Shown: in pieces, positions 32,172-43,491 of the stretch
Layout: each line of letters starts with the position of its first letter
Numbering within the stretch: position 1 is the first letter of the stretch
From: Litsea cubeba
Lineage: Eukaryota; Streptophyta; Magnoliopsida; Laurales; Lauraceae
Reading direction: 5' to 3'
Assembly: GCA_012931725.1 (NCBI GenBank)
Contig: CM022946.1
Location: forward strand, 139,948,603 to 140,012,602
Length of the DNA: 64,000 bases
Program-made: the position numbers and the translations under genes
Notes under the pieces: model-generated
Told to the model about the DNA's origin: nothing
Database searches by the model: none
The model's input: the letters and a program-made list of their open reading frames with translations, nothing else

Positions 32172-33157
32172 GAAGAGAGCAAACCAAAGAAGGAAAGAAG
32201 AAAGAGATAAGTGTTACTAATTAGTAACCTTACCAAAAGAAAGAGATTAGAAAGATTCTTTCCCAAAAGAAAGATATCTTGAGGGATTCTCTCCCAAAAA
32301 AGAAATCAATGAGAGATTTTCTTCTAATAGATAGGATCAATGAAGGATTCTTTCCCAAAAGAAAGATATCTTGAGATATCCTATCCCAAAATAAAGGGAA
32401 TATGAGAGATTCTCTCCAAGTAAAGATATTCTTAGATATTCTCTATCCAAATGAGATATTTTTGGATATTCTTTACAAAAATGACACCATATGAGATCTA
32501 AGCCATTTCAAAAGCTTAAGGTCCCATGGGTTAGCCCATATGAGCCAGGTTTGACCACCTAGGCACACAAAAAAAAAATTTCGGGCTTTTAGTCAAAGAG
32601 AAATCCCTCTTACCAAGAGCATACAAAAATGGTTCCATGCCTCTTTTGAGTTGATTCAACCATAGAAAGAGAATTCCAAGCCCCATGAGCTTCCAAAAAT
32701 CAAACCATCTGGGTCCCCTAACTTGCCACATACAGCTTGCTGGGTCACAAGACCAAAACCAAAAACCAAAACCTGATCCCCTAACTTGCCACATACAGCC
32801 TGTTAGGTCACAAGATCAAAACCAAAATTGATCCCCTAACATTCCACATACAGCTTGTTGGGTCACACGATCAAAACCAAACCCGACCCCCTAACCTGCC
32901 ACATATAGCCTGTTAGGTCACAAGGTCAAAACCCAAATCCACATCCCTGATGTCATCTTCAAAACTTTGCCTCGAAATGGTACGTGATCCCTTTCACTAC
33001 CATAAAATTCCCCTGGAAGATCAAAAGGCTATAAATACCAAAAAGAAAGACTGCTCAAAGACTCTTGGTCAAGTCACAGGCTCTCCTTCAAAAATCTCTT
33101 CGAGGCACATCGACTACAAAAGTTAAGCAACTCGTCACTGTACCTCGAGGGGGTATT
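32172..33157. other. Antisense promoter upstream region, tandem repeats and PPT of Tat-B
   Basis: Nearest the promoter are degenerate 30-35-bp units with gaaagatatcttgag and gagattctctcccaaa (32235-32480). Then come four 60-bp units with ccccctaacttgccacatac and gttaggtcacaagatcaaaa (about 32713-32940). Last is a plain stretch ending in CCTCGAGGGGGTATT (33143-33157), whose purine core is the PPT before the 3' LTR. No ORF is conserved with Tat-A here. Confidence 0.75.
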
Positions 33158-35731
33158 TGTTGACACCAAAAATGTCATTTTGCCTCTTCAAGATCCAAAG
33201 AGCTACATGAAGTCGCAACCTGCCATAAATAGGCAATGCTACTTCCAAAAATCAAATCTTGTCAGAATCAAACAAAAACTGCAAGATCCTTCAAGACAGC
33301 CAAAAGAGGAGTACACAAGAAGTTTCGGGCCATTTCAAAATCATTTGGCCTAACTTCGCTTCTCCGACAGCTAAAAAGGAGCTCTCGGCGGCAAAAGCAT
33401 CGGAGACACCAAATCTTCGATCAGAGCCGATGGATGGTCTCAAAATACTTACAAAAGGCTCCACGTCAAGTTCCGAGTCAAACTGACAACGTTTGACCCT
33501 ACATCAACCCTCGAACAGCTAAATCAAGCCTCTCGGCGGCAAGAACCACCAAGGCCATTACTCATGAGATAGAGCACATGGACGGCTTCAAAATGCTTAT
33601 AAAGGGCTACACGTCAAATTTCAGGTCATTTCGACAACATTTGACCATAGTTTGACGCTCGGAAGCCAAATCAGGCCTCTCGGCGGCAAAGCTCTCCGGG
33701 ACCATGGTTTCCAAGACAGAGCCTATGGATCATCTTAAAATGACTCCAATAGGTTCCCTGTCAAACTTCAAGTCAATCGGACATCGGTTGACCGCACATC
33801 AAACCGCGACATCTTCATCGCGACAAAAAGCAAGTCTACTGGTGATAGGACCCCAAACGGCTTCAAAATTCAAACAAAAGCCTATGGTTGGTCTTATTTA
33901 TTGCTCAGGAGGCTTCACACCAAATTTCAGGTCATTCCGACATCGTTTGGCCCAGTTTCCGCTTCTGACGGAAAATCGGCAGCTCTGCGTGACAAAGTCT
34001 TCGGCTTTCTCAGGAAATTGGAAACTTTGCAAAATAAAATGCAAGGATTCTCATCAGGTTTCCTACAAAGAAATCAGGCCAATAAATGGTCAAAATGTGA
34101 AGGAAAAATACAGAAGAAAAAAGAATCGAAAAACAGCAAAAACGGACACAAAACGGGACACAAAGGGGGGAAAACCCCCCCAGGGTCGCCTGCGACCTTG
34201 GAGCCCGGGGTCGCCGGGAAGGCCCCGGAAACCCCGGTTTTCGCCATTTTTTCGCGATTCGAAGCACCCAGCCTCTGGTATTTTCCAAAATTCATACTTT
34301 TGAGACACCAAATCCTCCGACATCCGTCCAAAACACGGGTCAATCATCAAGAGTATCGAAAACAATATTAATCGCCACCCGGTCAACCAAAAAAAAGTGT
34401 GCTTTCCACCCGACCAATCGAGAAATCGACAGGACAGATGGCACCAACCCGCTGTTGGCAACAAACACCTGAAATTACATGGTCATCTGATGTCGATCTA
34501 CATGAAGATCCATCGATGATCATCACCAGAAGAATCCCAAAAGACGCGGCACGGCCCGCGACTCTTCAGATGCTCGGCGACCACTTAATGCGATTAATTG
34601 ACTAGCTTTATTACAGTCATTAATCCATTTCTTTGGACGGACCAATCAGAAGCAAGCATCCGGGAGTTACAAGTCAAGAGATTCATGGCATTTAACCCAT
34701 GAAACTCCTCCCATCATGGCGATTAAAGGAAATTAAATGCCCTCAATCTCCTCTGGCCAATCAGAAGCCAAGAAAAAGGAGTTACAAAATAAAGAATTCA
34801 ATTTTGTAACTCCTCCCTTTATGTAGCTTTATGACAATTAAGGCTCATAAACCCTCCTAAATGGCTACCTAAAAGCCTATAAATAGGAGAGCTCTCCAAG
34901 AAGAAAACAGAGAGAGAGAGAAGATCGAAGAAAGAAAATCACAGACAAAGCACAGAAATTTAGAGAAGGAAAAGAGAGAAAACACTGCGGAAGTTCTACA
35001 CCGGCCACCGCTAGAAGGTGACAAAAATCCCTTGGGGGTACCCCCCCAAGGTCCTTGCCTTCTCCTCCTGCCTCCAATGGCTTAGATGTAGCTTTTCAAG
35101 CCCGTCTACTCGGCTTTTTATTGGACATAGGACCTTCTTTTGGTCTTTGTTCTCTAAAAACCTGAGGTTATAGCCAAGCCAAGCGAATCAATGGCATCCT
35201 CTGTTCTCATCTGCATGGATGATGGCGAAGCCCACATATGGCTTGCGACCGTCAATCTGAACGGGTCCCCCACAATCTCCTGAGAAGTTAGATCCTCCTT
35301 TTCTTGCTTTTCATTATAGTTTGTATTTTTTTTAAAGAGACAAAAATCACAACTCTTGTCTTTCATTATTGATAAGGATTGTAAATCGGCTATAAACGCC
35401 AAAATCGGCTATAAACGCCAAAAATCGGCTATAAACGCCAAAATCGGCTATAAATGCCAAAAAAATCGCCTTTCACGGCAAACCAAGAAAATGTCTCTTT
35501 TCTTAAATATATGTGCAATGGAAAACTTGAAAGAAGTTGATTTCCTTTTTACTTGAGAAGGTTGATCTCCGGATCACCACTTGCAATTCCAAGTAAAATA
35601 GAAAATCTGGCACACCCACACAACAAAAATGTTGATGCACGCCCTTGCCCCCCGGTTACGAAAGGGTCGGACCCAACGGACTCCCACGTCCGCCGACCTC
35701 GGTAGGAACCGAGCAGGAGCGCGGTCCATCA
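33158..35731 (+). repeat. Tat-B 3' LTR
   Basis: 2,574 bp, partner of 12574-15179, with TATA at 34878-34885 and the minirepeat at 35384-35460. It lacks the 13597 hairpin. It is followed by the GGCGT duplicate (35732-35736) and the Copia-3 RNase H. Confidence 0.95.
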
Positions 35732-37245
35732 GGCGTTAGATCATCTGCTCGAAAGGTTAGCATATAATCTTTCGTTCTCTGAAGATACTTGAATATATGC
35801 TTAACAGCTGTCCAATGCATGGGTCCAGGGTTTGACTGATATCTGCTAACCATGCCAACGGCAAAGCAAATATCTGGTCTAGTACATAACATAGCATACA
35901 TGAGGCTTCCAACAGCGGATGCATATGGAACTCTCCTCATGCTCTCTATCTCTTCAGATGTCTTTGGACATTGATCTCGAGACAGTGGTACTCCATGTCT
36001 AGAAGGTAGCAAGCCCTTCTTGGAGTCATGCATGTTAAACTTGACCAATATCTTCTCAATATATGAAGATTGGGATAAGGCTAACATCTTATTCTTGCAA
36101 TCACGCAAAAGCTTGATCCCTAAGATATAGCTGGCCTCACCCAAATCCTTCATCTAAAATTGAGAGGATAGCCAAACCTTTGTGGATGACAATATACCTA
36201 CATCATTTCCAATGAGCAATATGTCATCTACATACAGAACTAAAAATGCAACTGCTTTTCCACTTCCTTTCTTATACACACATGGTTCATCAATGTTTTG
36301 ATCAAAGCCAAAAGATTTGACTGCCTGATTAAACTTGATGTTCCATGCTCTAGATGCTTGCTTAAGTACATAAATGGACTTCTTAAGTTTACAAACAATG
36401 TTATCTTGGCCACTAGCAATGAAACCCTCTGGTTGCATCATATAGATGCATTCGTCAAGACTTCCATTAAGAAAAGTTGTCTTGACATCCATCTGCCATA
36501 TCTCGTAGTCATAATGACATGCGATGGCCAAGAGAATCCTTATGGACTTAAGCATAGCCACTGGTGAAAAGGTTTCCTCATAATCGATACCCTCTTTCTG
36601 AGTATATCCTTTCGCAACCAGTCTTGCTTTGAAGGTTTCCACCTTCCCATCCACTCCTCTCTTCCTCTTGTAGATCCACTTGCACCCTATGTGTTTAATC
36701 CCTTCAGGTGCATCTACAAGTTCCCAGACTTGATTGGAATACAAAGAATCCATTTCAGATTTCATCGCTTGCTGCCATATGTCAGCATCTATATCCGTTA
36801 CTGCTTCATCATAACTAGTAGGATCCTCAACCAGATCTTCAGAGTCTGTCTTAAAAGACACTCCTAGATATCTTTCTGGCTGTCTAGAAATTCTCCCACT
36901 ACGACGAGGCTTCGGAGTGATAAAAGGAATATCTTGTTCATCTACTGTCTCAGGATCTGTTACAGATGTTATAGGAGATCCCGGAAGAATCTCCTCAAGG
37001 GTTTCTTTACAACTAAGCTCTTGGTGCATCATACAATCATCCTCCAAGTACCTAGCATGAGTGCTGATAAGCACTTTTTGCTCCTTTGGATGATAAAAGA
37101 TGCCACCTCTCGTTCCCTTAGGATACCCGATGAAGTAGCACATTTCCGATCTGGGTTCCAGCTTGGTAGCTTTATCATTTAGTACATAGGCCGGACAACC
37201 ACAAATGTGGATATGTCTTAAACAGGGTTTTCGACTTGTCCACAT
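35732..37245 (-). pseudogene. Copia-3 integrase C-terminus, RT and RNase H start
   Basis: On the - strand: integrase tail (CPAYVLNDKATKLEPRSEMC, FIGYPKGTRGG), RT with WKQAMKSEMDSL-type start (IWQQAMKSEMDSLYSNQVWE), KARLVAKGYTQKEGIDYEET, FLNGSLDECIYMMQPEGF and the catalytic YVDD (LYVDDILLIG, near 36215), then KDLGEASYILGIK and the RNase H start up to the Tat-B site. An in-frame TAG at 36156-36154 interrupts RT just before MKDLGEA. Coding resumes across Tat-B at 12573. Confidence 0.9.
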
Positions 37246-38382
37246 TTATTTAGGTGTCCTAGGTACTGATTTAGAAGGTACCAGATTTAAAATGTATGCT
37301 GCTGCTTCTAGGGAATATCCCCTAAAAGATATAGGTAGGATTGCATGACTCATCATGGACCTTAACATATCAAGAAGGGTACGGTTTCTTCTCTCCGCTA
37401 CACCATTTTGCTGGGGTGTACCCGGTACAGACAACTGAGACACAATCCCATGTTGTGTGAGGTACTCTTTGAACTCACCCAGGAAGTACTCGCCACCTCG
37501 ATCAGATCGAAGGGCTTTGATATGTTTCCCTAGTTGTAACTCCGCCTCAGCCTTGAATTGCTTGAATTTATCAAACGCCTCAGACTTGCGTCGCATTAAG
37601 TACTCATATCCATACCTAGAGTAATCATCAGCGAAGGTGATGTAATACTCATACCCTCCTCGAGCCGGTTTGTTCATAGGACCACACACATCAGTGTGAA
37701 TCAATTCTAATAACTCCTTTGACCTTAGTCCCTTTCCAAAGAATGACCTTTTGGTCATCTTTCCCTTGAGACAAGATTCGCACTGAGGAAAAGGTTTGAA
37801 ATCTAATGAGCTCAGAGGCCCATCTTCTACCAACCACTGAATCCGTTTTAGGTTTATGTGACCCAAACATAAGTGCCAAAGATATGTGTCATTGATTGAA
37901 GATACCTTCCTTTTAAGGGAAGTTGACTTTTCTTGTTGTACATTATGCAGTGTGGGAGCAATAGGATATATATAAAATAAGTTGTCATGCATTCTACCAG
38001 AACATATAATATTTCCATCTCTACTGATATCAATACCAGAATGGAAAGAAACTGAATAATTAAATTCAATGAGTCTGGAAACTGAAATTAAATTCTTCCT
38101 CATGTCCGGAACATAGAAAACATTATTTAAAACTAATATCCTATCACATGGAAAATGTAAGGAAACAACTCCTACTGCAACTGCCCAAACTTTAGCTCCA
38201 GTTCCAACTTTAAAGGCAAACTCTCCTTTCTCAATCTTCTGCATTATCTGAAACCCCTGTAATGAATTGTAGATATGATTAGTGGCTCCTGAGTCTACTA
38301 TCCATGAATCAGTAGAATCAATCACCAGACAAGTTTCAATGTAGTATGAAAAAGATGTACCTTTCTTAACTGAGGCTAGCAA
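37246..38382 (-). pseudogene. Copia-3 protease and integrase core
   Basis: Protease with SWIVDSGATNHI (catalytic D-S-G near 38290). The GAG-pre-integrase zinc region is LWHLCLGHINLKRI ... CESCLKGK. The integrase core has HTDVCGP, RSDRGGEY and NGVAERRNRT, so the D,D,E triad is complete. A TAA at 37248-37246 separates it from the integrase tail in the same frame, which points to one nonsense mutation rather than a true gene end. Confidence 0.9.
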
Positions 38383-39184
38383 CTTGGGACAATCTTTCTT
38401 GCAATGACCTTTGAGGTCACATTTGAAGCTTTTCCCTTTGGGCTTTCCATCTGTACCCTTGTCCTTCTTTTTACCAGTATTGTCATTTTTCTGTCCTTTT
38501 CCCTTATTCTGCTTCTTCTTGAACTTCTTCCCTTTCGGGTTTAGTTTAGAGGAAGACTGGAAAAAAGTGAGCTTGGGCTTTGGGCTTCATGATAGCCTCC
38601 GCCGCCTGGAGTTCTTTCATTAACTCAGACAGAGTCATGTCCATCTTGCTCATATTGAAATTGAGCTTGAACTGATTGAAAGAGTCCGGCAGAGTTTCAA
38701 GAATCATATCAGTTTGACTCTCTGCATCAATCTCAGCCCCTAGAATCTCAGCTACATTGAAACAATCCATCATCTTGAGCATCTGCTCTCTGACAGGTGT
38801 TCCCTCAGCCATCCTAGTATTCATGATAGTCCTTATAGCAGCTTGCCTAGCTGGCCTACTTTTGTCTGCAAACATCTCAGACAAGGACATCATGATTTCA
38901 TAGGATGTGTCCATATGCTCGTGCTGTGTTTGCAACACGTTGGACATGGAAGCAAGCATGTAGCATTTAGCCATGCTATTCGCTTTCTTCCATTTCTTCT
39001 CAGCCTCTAACTGGTCATCAGTAGAATTAGCATCAATATCAGGACAGGTTTCCAACAAGACATACTTGTACTCCTCAGCAGTGAGTACTATGTCAAGATT
39101 TCTCTTCCAATCTATGTAGTTAGGGCCAGTCAGTTTGTTCTCACGAAGAATGCACATCAACGGACTAAAAGAATCTTTACCCAT
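38383..39184 (-). pseudogene. Copia-3 gag
   Basis: The start is the ATG at 39184-39182 (MGKDSFSPLMCILRENKLTG). UBN2-type copia gag (YIDWKRNLDIVLTAEEYKYV, LPDSFNQFKLNFNMSKMDMT). A frameshift in a T-run near 38568 ends the first frame. The Lys-rich linker and the zinc knuckle follow in the pol frame. The knuckle reads S-F-K-C-DLKGH-C-KKD-C (about 38430-38390): the first Cys of CxxC appears as Ser (codon at 38430-38428). Confidence 0.85.
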
Positions 39185-40918
39185 CTCTCTCTGGATATAA
39201 AACGGTTTATAATTAGACAGGTAGTATATATGTAATATGCATATGGTGCTTGTTATAAAAGGAAAAACAAAGCACAAGACTTTTTACATTATTTAACCCT
39301 AATCATAATGTATCAGTGTTTCAACTCCTCATAGACCCTCCACCGAGCCTACAATCACGTCGAATTAAGGTATACTTATTTGGATTATCACTATCTGGAT
39401 ATACATATCCAGTGGTAGTCCAATCACTGATTGGTTTGGCCTCATATGACAAATGACTCTAACTCGTAGGGAGAAGTCATTACCGTCTTATGTCAAGTGT
39501 CTTACCATCTCTTATGAAATTTCCCAGAATGTCTATGATTAAAGTCCTCCGAAGGGAAGAGACTTTTATCCATTCTAGAAGTGACCTTTGGTAAAGAGCT
39601 CCACCGAAGGGATGGCCGCTCCCACCAACACTTCATTGACATTCTATAGAAGTAATCTTTAGTAAAGAACCCCACCGAAGGGATGGTCGCTCCTACTAAC
39701 ACCTCATTACGAATATTCACATTAGTTCACCCATTAACCCATCAAAGCAGTCTTTAGTAAAGAACTCCACCGAAGGGATGGCCGCTCCTACTAACACTTT
39801 AATGAGATAACATGAACCGAAAATGGAAGGCCGTGGGGTCTTTCCAAAAACCCCTCTCCCACTTGATTATTTATCACAAGGGTTTATACTATTTGACCTT
39901 TACATTGTTTACTCAAAAACTCTTTTAAATCTAGCAAACTTGGTTAATTAAATTTATGACTCAATGACTTAAGTCATCTTAAAAATAAATAACCTTTGCT
40001 TTAAAATATTTGAGCAAATCCCTTTAAAGAATAAAAAACCTAACTTGGGTTATGGGAACCCATAGGTAGCATCTAATTAGATTTTAGTTTAGCCTCTTAT
40101 GGAAACCAAGGGTACCAAGATAAACTAAACCCTATCCAATTTTAAACCTTAGACAAAATAGAAGGTGCTTGTCTAAGTTCCGTTTAAAATAATTAGCCAA
40201 ACTAAAAACAATCCAATAAAAAAGATGCCAATTTTAGAACCTAATGGTGGCCATGTTTCTAGGTGACAATTATAGCAATTATATAAAGCATTCATCCATG
40301 CATTCTATATATAAGAGCAAATCCTTGATGGCTCCCTGCTCTTCGGACTTCTAATCCTTATCGAACTAGGACATCAAAAATAGATCTCATCTTGCACCAA
40401 GAAGTCTTGTCTCCTCCACCACTAAGGAATCCGGTTACTTGCAACCTATCTTGCTTGAAACTTTCTTCTTCTTGCTTGTTCCAATAAATTAAATTTATAC
40501 AAGCAAACCCATAAAAAGAAAAACCCCAAATTACATTGGAGATACCTATGCTTTTTAAGAAAGCTTACATCAAGACTAGTTGGAATAAAAGTAAAGAAAG
40601 AATTACAACTTCCTATGATTGCTAAACGCGCAATCGTACACTTTCTAACTAATGAAAAAACATCCAAATCCACATAACAATCATGCAAACCATCAAGGAT
40701 GCAATATATGGCGGCAAACAAAGAGGTTAGTGCATGCAAAATACTATGTACATCATTAAACAAACCTGGAAAATAAATTCCAGCATTGTTAATGAAACTT
40801 GCACACAACATGCATCTAAACATAACTTTAGTAGGGTGCCACCATGCCCATAATCAATTTAGGATTAATTAAACACAACATGGGATCATGATTTCACATG
40901 GAGTGGCTCTGATACCAT
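39185..40918 (-). other. Copia-3 leader with three-unit repeat and PBS
   Basis: No gene is supported. The PBS complement GGCTCTGATACCA (40905-40917, TGGTATCAGAGCC on the element strand, tRNA-Met type) is next to the LTR. Three units of gtaaagaactccaccgaagg plus gatggccgctcctactaaca lie at 39591-39633, 39662-39704 and 39757-39800. The rest is unique AT-rich sequence with minor ORFs (for example a 125-codon frame at 40446-40823) that show no recognisable domain. Confidence 0.8.
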
Positions 40919-42936
40919 TGAAAGAAACTGCGATTCAGATCTGAAATTCACTAAGGAAGGACGTCCATGGCTGATTTGTATCAAAACAGGTTTTAATAAA
41001 TTTGATCTTGGCAGCATAAATCAGCCATGTTGATCGCTTAATAAATCCATGAATTCATGACCAAAAAGTGTATAATTAAAGGAGATTCAAGAAGACTATT
41101 ACCTTGAAGATTTGTAGACTTCAAATCCCTGAAATAATAGATCCAAAGGGCCAAACTCAGACTTGCAATTAGCAAACAACTTGCTGGAATTTTCTGCAGT
41201 AGAGTTGCTTTTGATCTTCTTCTCTATCTCACTTCCAAATCTGATTGGCTAAGATGGTGGGATCTTAATCTAGATTTCTAGATGGGATTTGAGAACCTTT
41301 TTCTATGGAAAAATCTCAGACCTCAAACTCTCTTCAATGAAGAAGAAAAGGGGCTGGACGTGTGGAACCTTTTGTAGCATAGGGATGGACGTCCAAGGGG
41401 GTGGGTTTCCTCTTTTATAGAAACTTTTGGATTGCTTTCCTAAAAAGTTATCTCTTCTAATTCTCAAAGATGTCCTTAAAAGGAAAGTATAATCTAAAGA
41501 TTTATTTCCTTTTAGAAACACTCTAATTAGAAAAGGAAACTAAAGGAACATCCCACAAACTTTGGCAATTAGTAATCCTAGTTGCACAACACTTACTAAT
41601 TTAAGTTTCTAATTCAAAAAGGAAACTTTCTTATAGGAATACTAATCCAAAGAGGAGTCCAACCTTCCAAGTAGAGAGACCTACTCTAAATTGGAAACCT
41701 TACCCATGGAATTCCCATTATGGACGTCCCACATACTAATGCACACCATGGCCCACTAATAATTTATCTAGAATTAAATTCATGTATGCCATCAAAGGCC
41801 TATTTGAAGTTAAACTCAAAATTATTTTTCCATTAAAATAATTCAACCATATGTCATCTAAACAACTTAGGAAATCATGCCAATTTTGGAAAGTGACTAG
41901 AGAAGGGACCAAAAGACATATTTGCCATTGGCTCCCAAAATGACCAAAACGTCCATGCTAAACCCATAGCAACATTAAGACCATTTTAACCTTAACTCAT
42001 TCCACTAAAGAGTTATGGTTGAACTCTAGGGACAAATATATAATATAATAAGCTCGTCATAAAATGACAGTTGTCTTCGACCTACTAAGTCTAATGACCT
42101 GAATGCCCCTCTATGTAACATCCATAATCAAGTCAGGTTATCCAATGTACTATCAACCTTCTCGATTACATCTAAACCTTAGAACTTCATATCCTTAATT
42201 TAATCATCATCCGGATATCATTCTCTTGGTCCAGGGAGCGACCCACAAGTTCAATATCCATATGGAACATCCATATACTAAGATCTTAGATTTTGATGAT
42301 TAATCGGATAATTCTAAGGGTATGATCATTCCATCATTAGATGGCATAGATTCTTTATTGCATCTGCACGTCCCAACTGATCAAGTCCGAGTACCCAAAA
42401 CGCAGAGTTGTTGACCCATGAAAAGAATCTCACCCATAGTGAATTAAAGCACAAGAACTTGACTTCGTCAGTTCATCCACAAATGCTCAAGATTAAGAGC
42501 ACTGGTCACTCAGTAGCATGAGGTGACTTGATCTCTCTCAGTGATAGTACTATTTTAGAGATCACACCTACCATGGTCATGTTCAATGCATTGCATATGC
42601 ACTAATGAGATAAATCCGGGAAAGTCCTCCCATGACTTAGGCAAGTCACCCTGAATATAGGAGAGTCTCTCACTAGAACTTATACCAAGATGAAGTGCCC
42701 AGCTCCATCTCTCAGTTATGAACAAATATGTTGTTTCCAGTGTCCATGAATCAGACCTACCTGTGTGTAGGCACTACACACCTAATTCATTCACTAGAAA
42801 CAATGGGCCTTACACAACCATACATATATACATGTTCAAAGAGAAAAGAGTCATTCCATTAAATAACCAGTAAATATCCAGTAACAAAGGATGAGAGTGC
42901 AGCTAGTGGGCTTTAGGGCATACACCAATCCCAACA
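40919..42936 (-). repeat. Copia-3 5' LTR (right copy)
   Basis: 2,018 bp, partner of 10055-12071. About ten substitutions are visible in the first 240 bp and fewer afterwards. It is followed by the CCCTC duplicate at 42937-42941 and Tat-A gag. Confidence 0.95.
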
Positions 42937-43491
42937 CCCTCAACTCCTAAAAATGGAGAAAATTACGGGATAGACGATCCTCTTACATCTGAGGATGAGT
43001 CTGACTCCGATCAGACAACGTCTCCTATCAGAGCTTCCTGTAATGTGATAATTCAGGATTATAACTCTTTCGAAACATCGTCTGATGAGATCACTTACAC
43101 TCCGACGACTCCTAGCAATGTATCTTCTGGAGCCACCTCATCTCACGTGACTTTCACTGAGACGACTCCCTCTCAGGTTTCTTCTCCTGAGACCGTGACT
43201 TCAAAGTTCACACCCTCCCTGACTGAAGAATTCCCAGCTATTGATGCTTGGGACGATGAATTGGTCAACGAAGAAGAAAGGTTACTGGATGCTGTTCAGG
43301 ACTTGTTCCCGAAAAATGCTCCGTGCAACACAATCACTGAGGATGGCAACTCTGCTGCAGATACATCCTCAGCAAATGAAAAACGACAGCCTCTTGTTCC
43401 TGAAGACAATCTTCCAAACAAAGACCCGTCTCAAGAAGCTCTCGAAGTTGGTAGAGGAACCCACTCTGGCCGGGACTACCACAAAAATTAA
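42937..43491 (+). pseudogene. Tat-A gag, C-terminal acidic tail
   Basis: Resumes the gag frame after Copia-3 (Ser/Thr/Glu-rich tail, VTFTETTPSQVSSPETVTSK). Where Tat-B has a TGA at 20601, Tat-A keeps CGA and reads on until a TAA at 43489 (TAC in Tat-B). This supports a continuous gag-pro frame in the ancestor. Confidence 0.8.

Larger units (their letters stand above)
12574..35731 (+). mobile_element. Tat-B: complete Ty3/gypsy Tat-lineage element with antisense gene
   Basis: 23,158 bp from LTR to LTR, inserted in Copia-3 with the perfect duplication GGCGT (12569-12573, 35732-35736). Order: 5' LTR, leader with tandem repeats, gag-protease-RT-RNaseH-second RNaseH-integrase (+), spacer repeats, antisense spliced gene (-), antisense promoter and upstream repeats, PPT, 3' LTR. 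Only two differences are visible in the first 250 bp of the LTR pair, so it is young. It is nevertheless inactivated by point lesions in gag-pol. The second, archaeal-type RNase H and the antisense gene are hallmarks of the Tat lineage (Ogre, Retand and Grande relatives). Confidence 0.95.
10055..42936 (-). mobile_element. Copia-3: Angela/BARE-like Ty1/copia element interrupted by Tat-B
   Basis: Minus-strand element with 2.0-kb LTRs at 10055-12071 and 40919-42936 and target duplication CCCTC (10050-10054, 42937-42941). On its own strand the LTR begins TGTTGGGATTGGTG. The internal part reads from the right: PBS, 1.7-kb leader, gag, protease, integrase, RT, RNase H. Tat-B (12574-35731) splits the RNase H. 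Without Tat-B the element is about 9.7 kb. About ten differences in the first 240 bp of the two LTRs make it clearly older than the other elements. The Angela/BARE assignment rests on LTR length, the LTR start and domain order, and is tentative. Confidence 0.9.

Noticed and set aside
31655..32266. 203-codon Phe-rich frame that looks like a membrane protein (- strand)
   Set aside because: It is translation of A-runs in intron 1 of the antisense gene. Tat-A has a different frame of similar composition. Low-complexity artefact.
36298..36567. Plus-strand frames across the Copia-3 pol region
   Set aside because: Shadows of the minus-strand RT, which carries the YVDD box and conserved RT motifs.
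40446..40823. 125-codon frame in the Copia-3 leader
   Set aside because: AT-rich, no domain, in the untranslated leader between PBS and gag. No second copy to test conservation.
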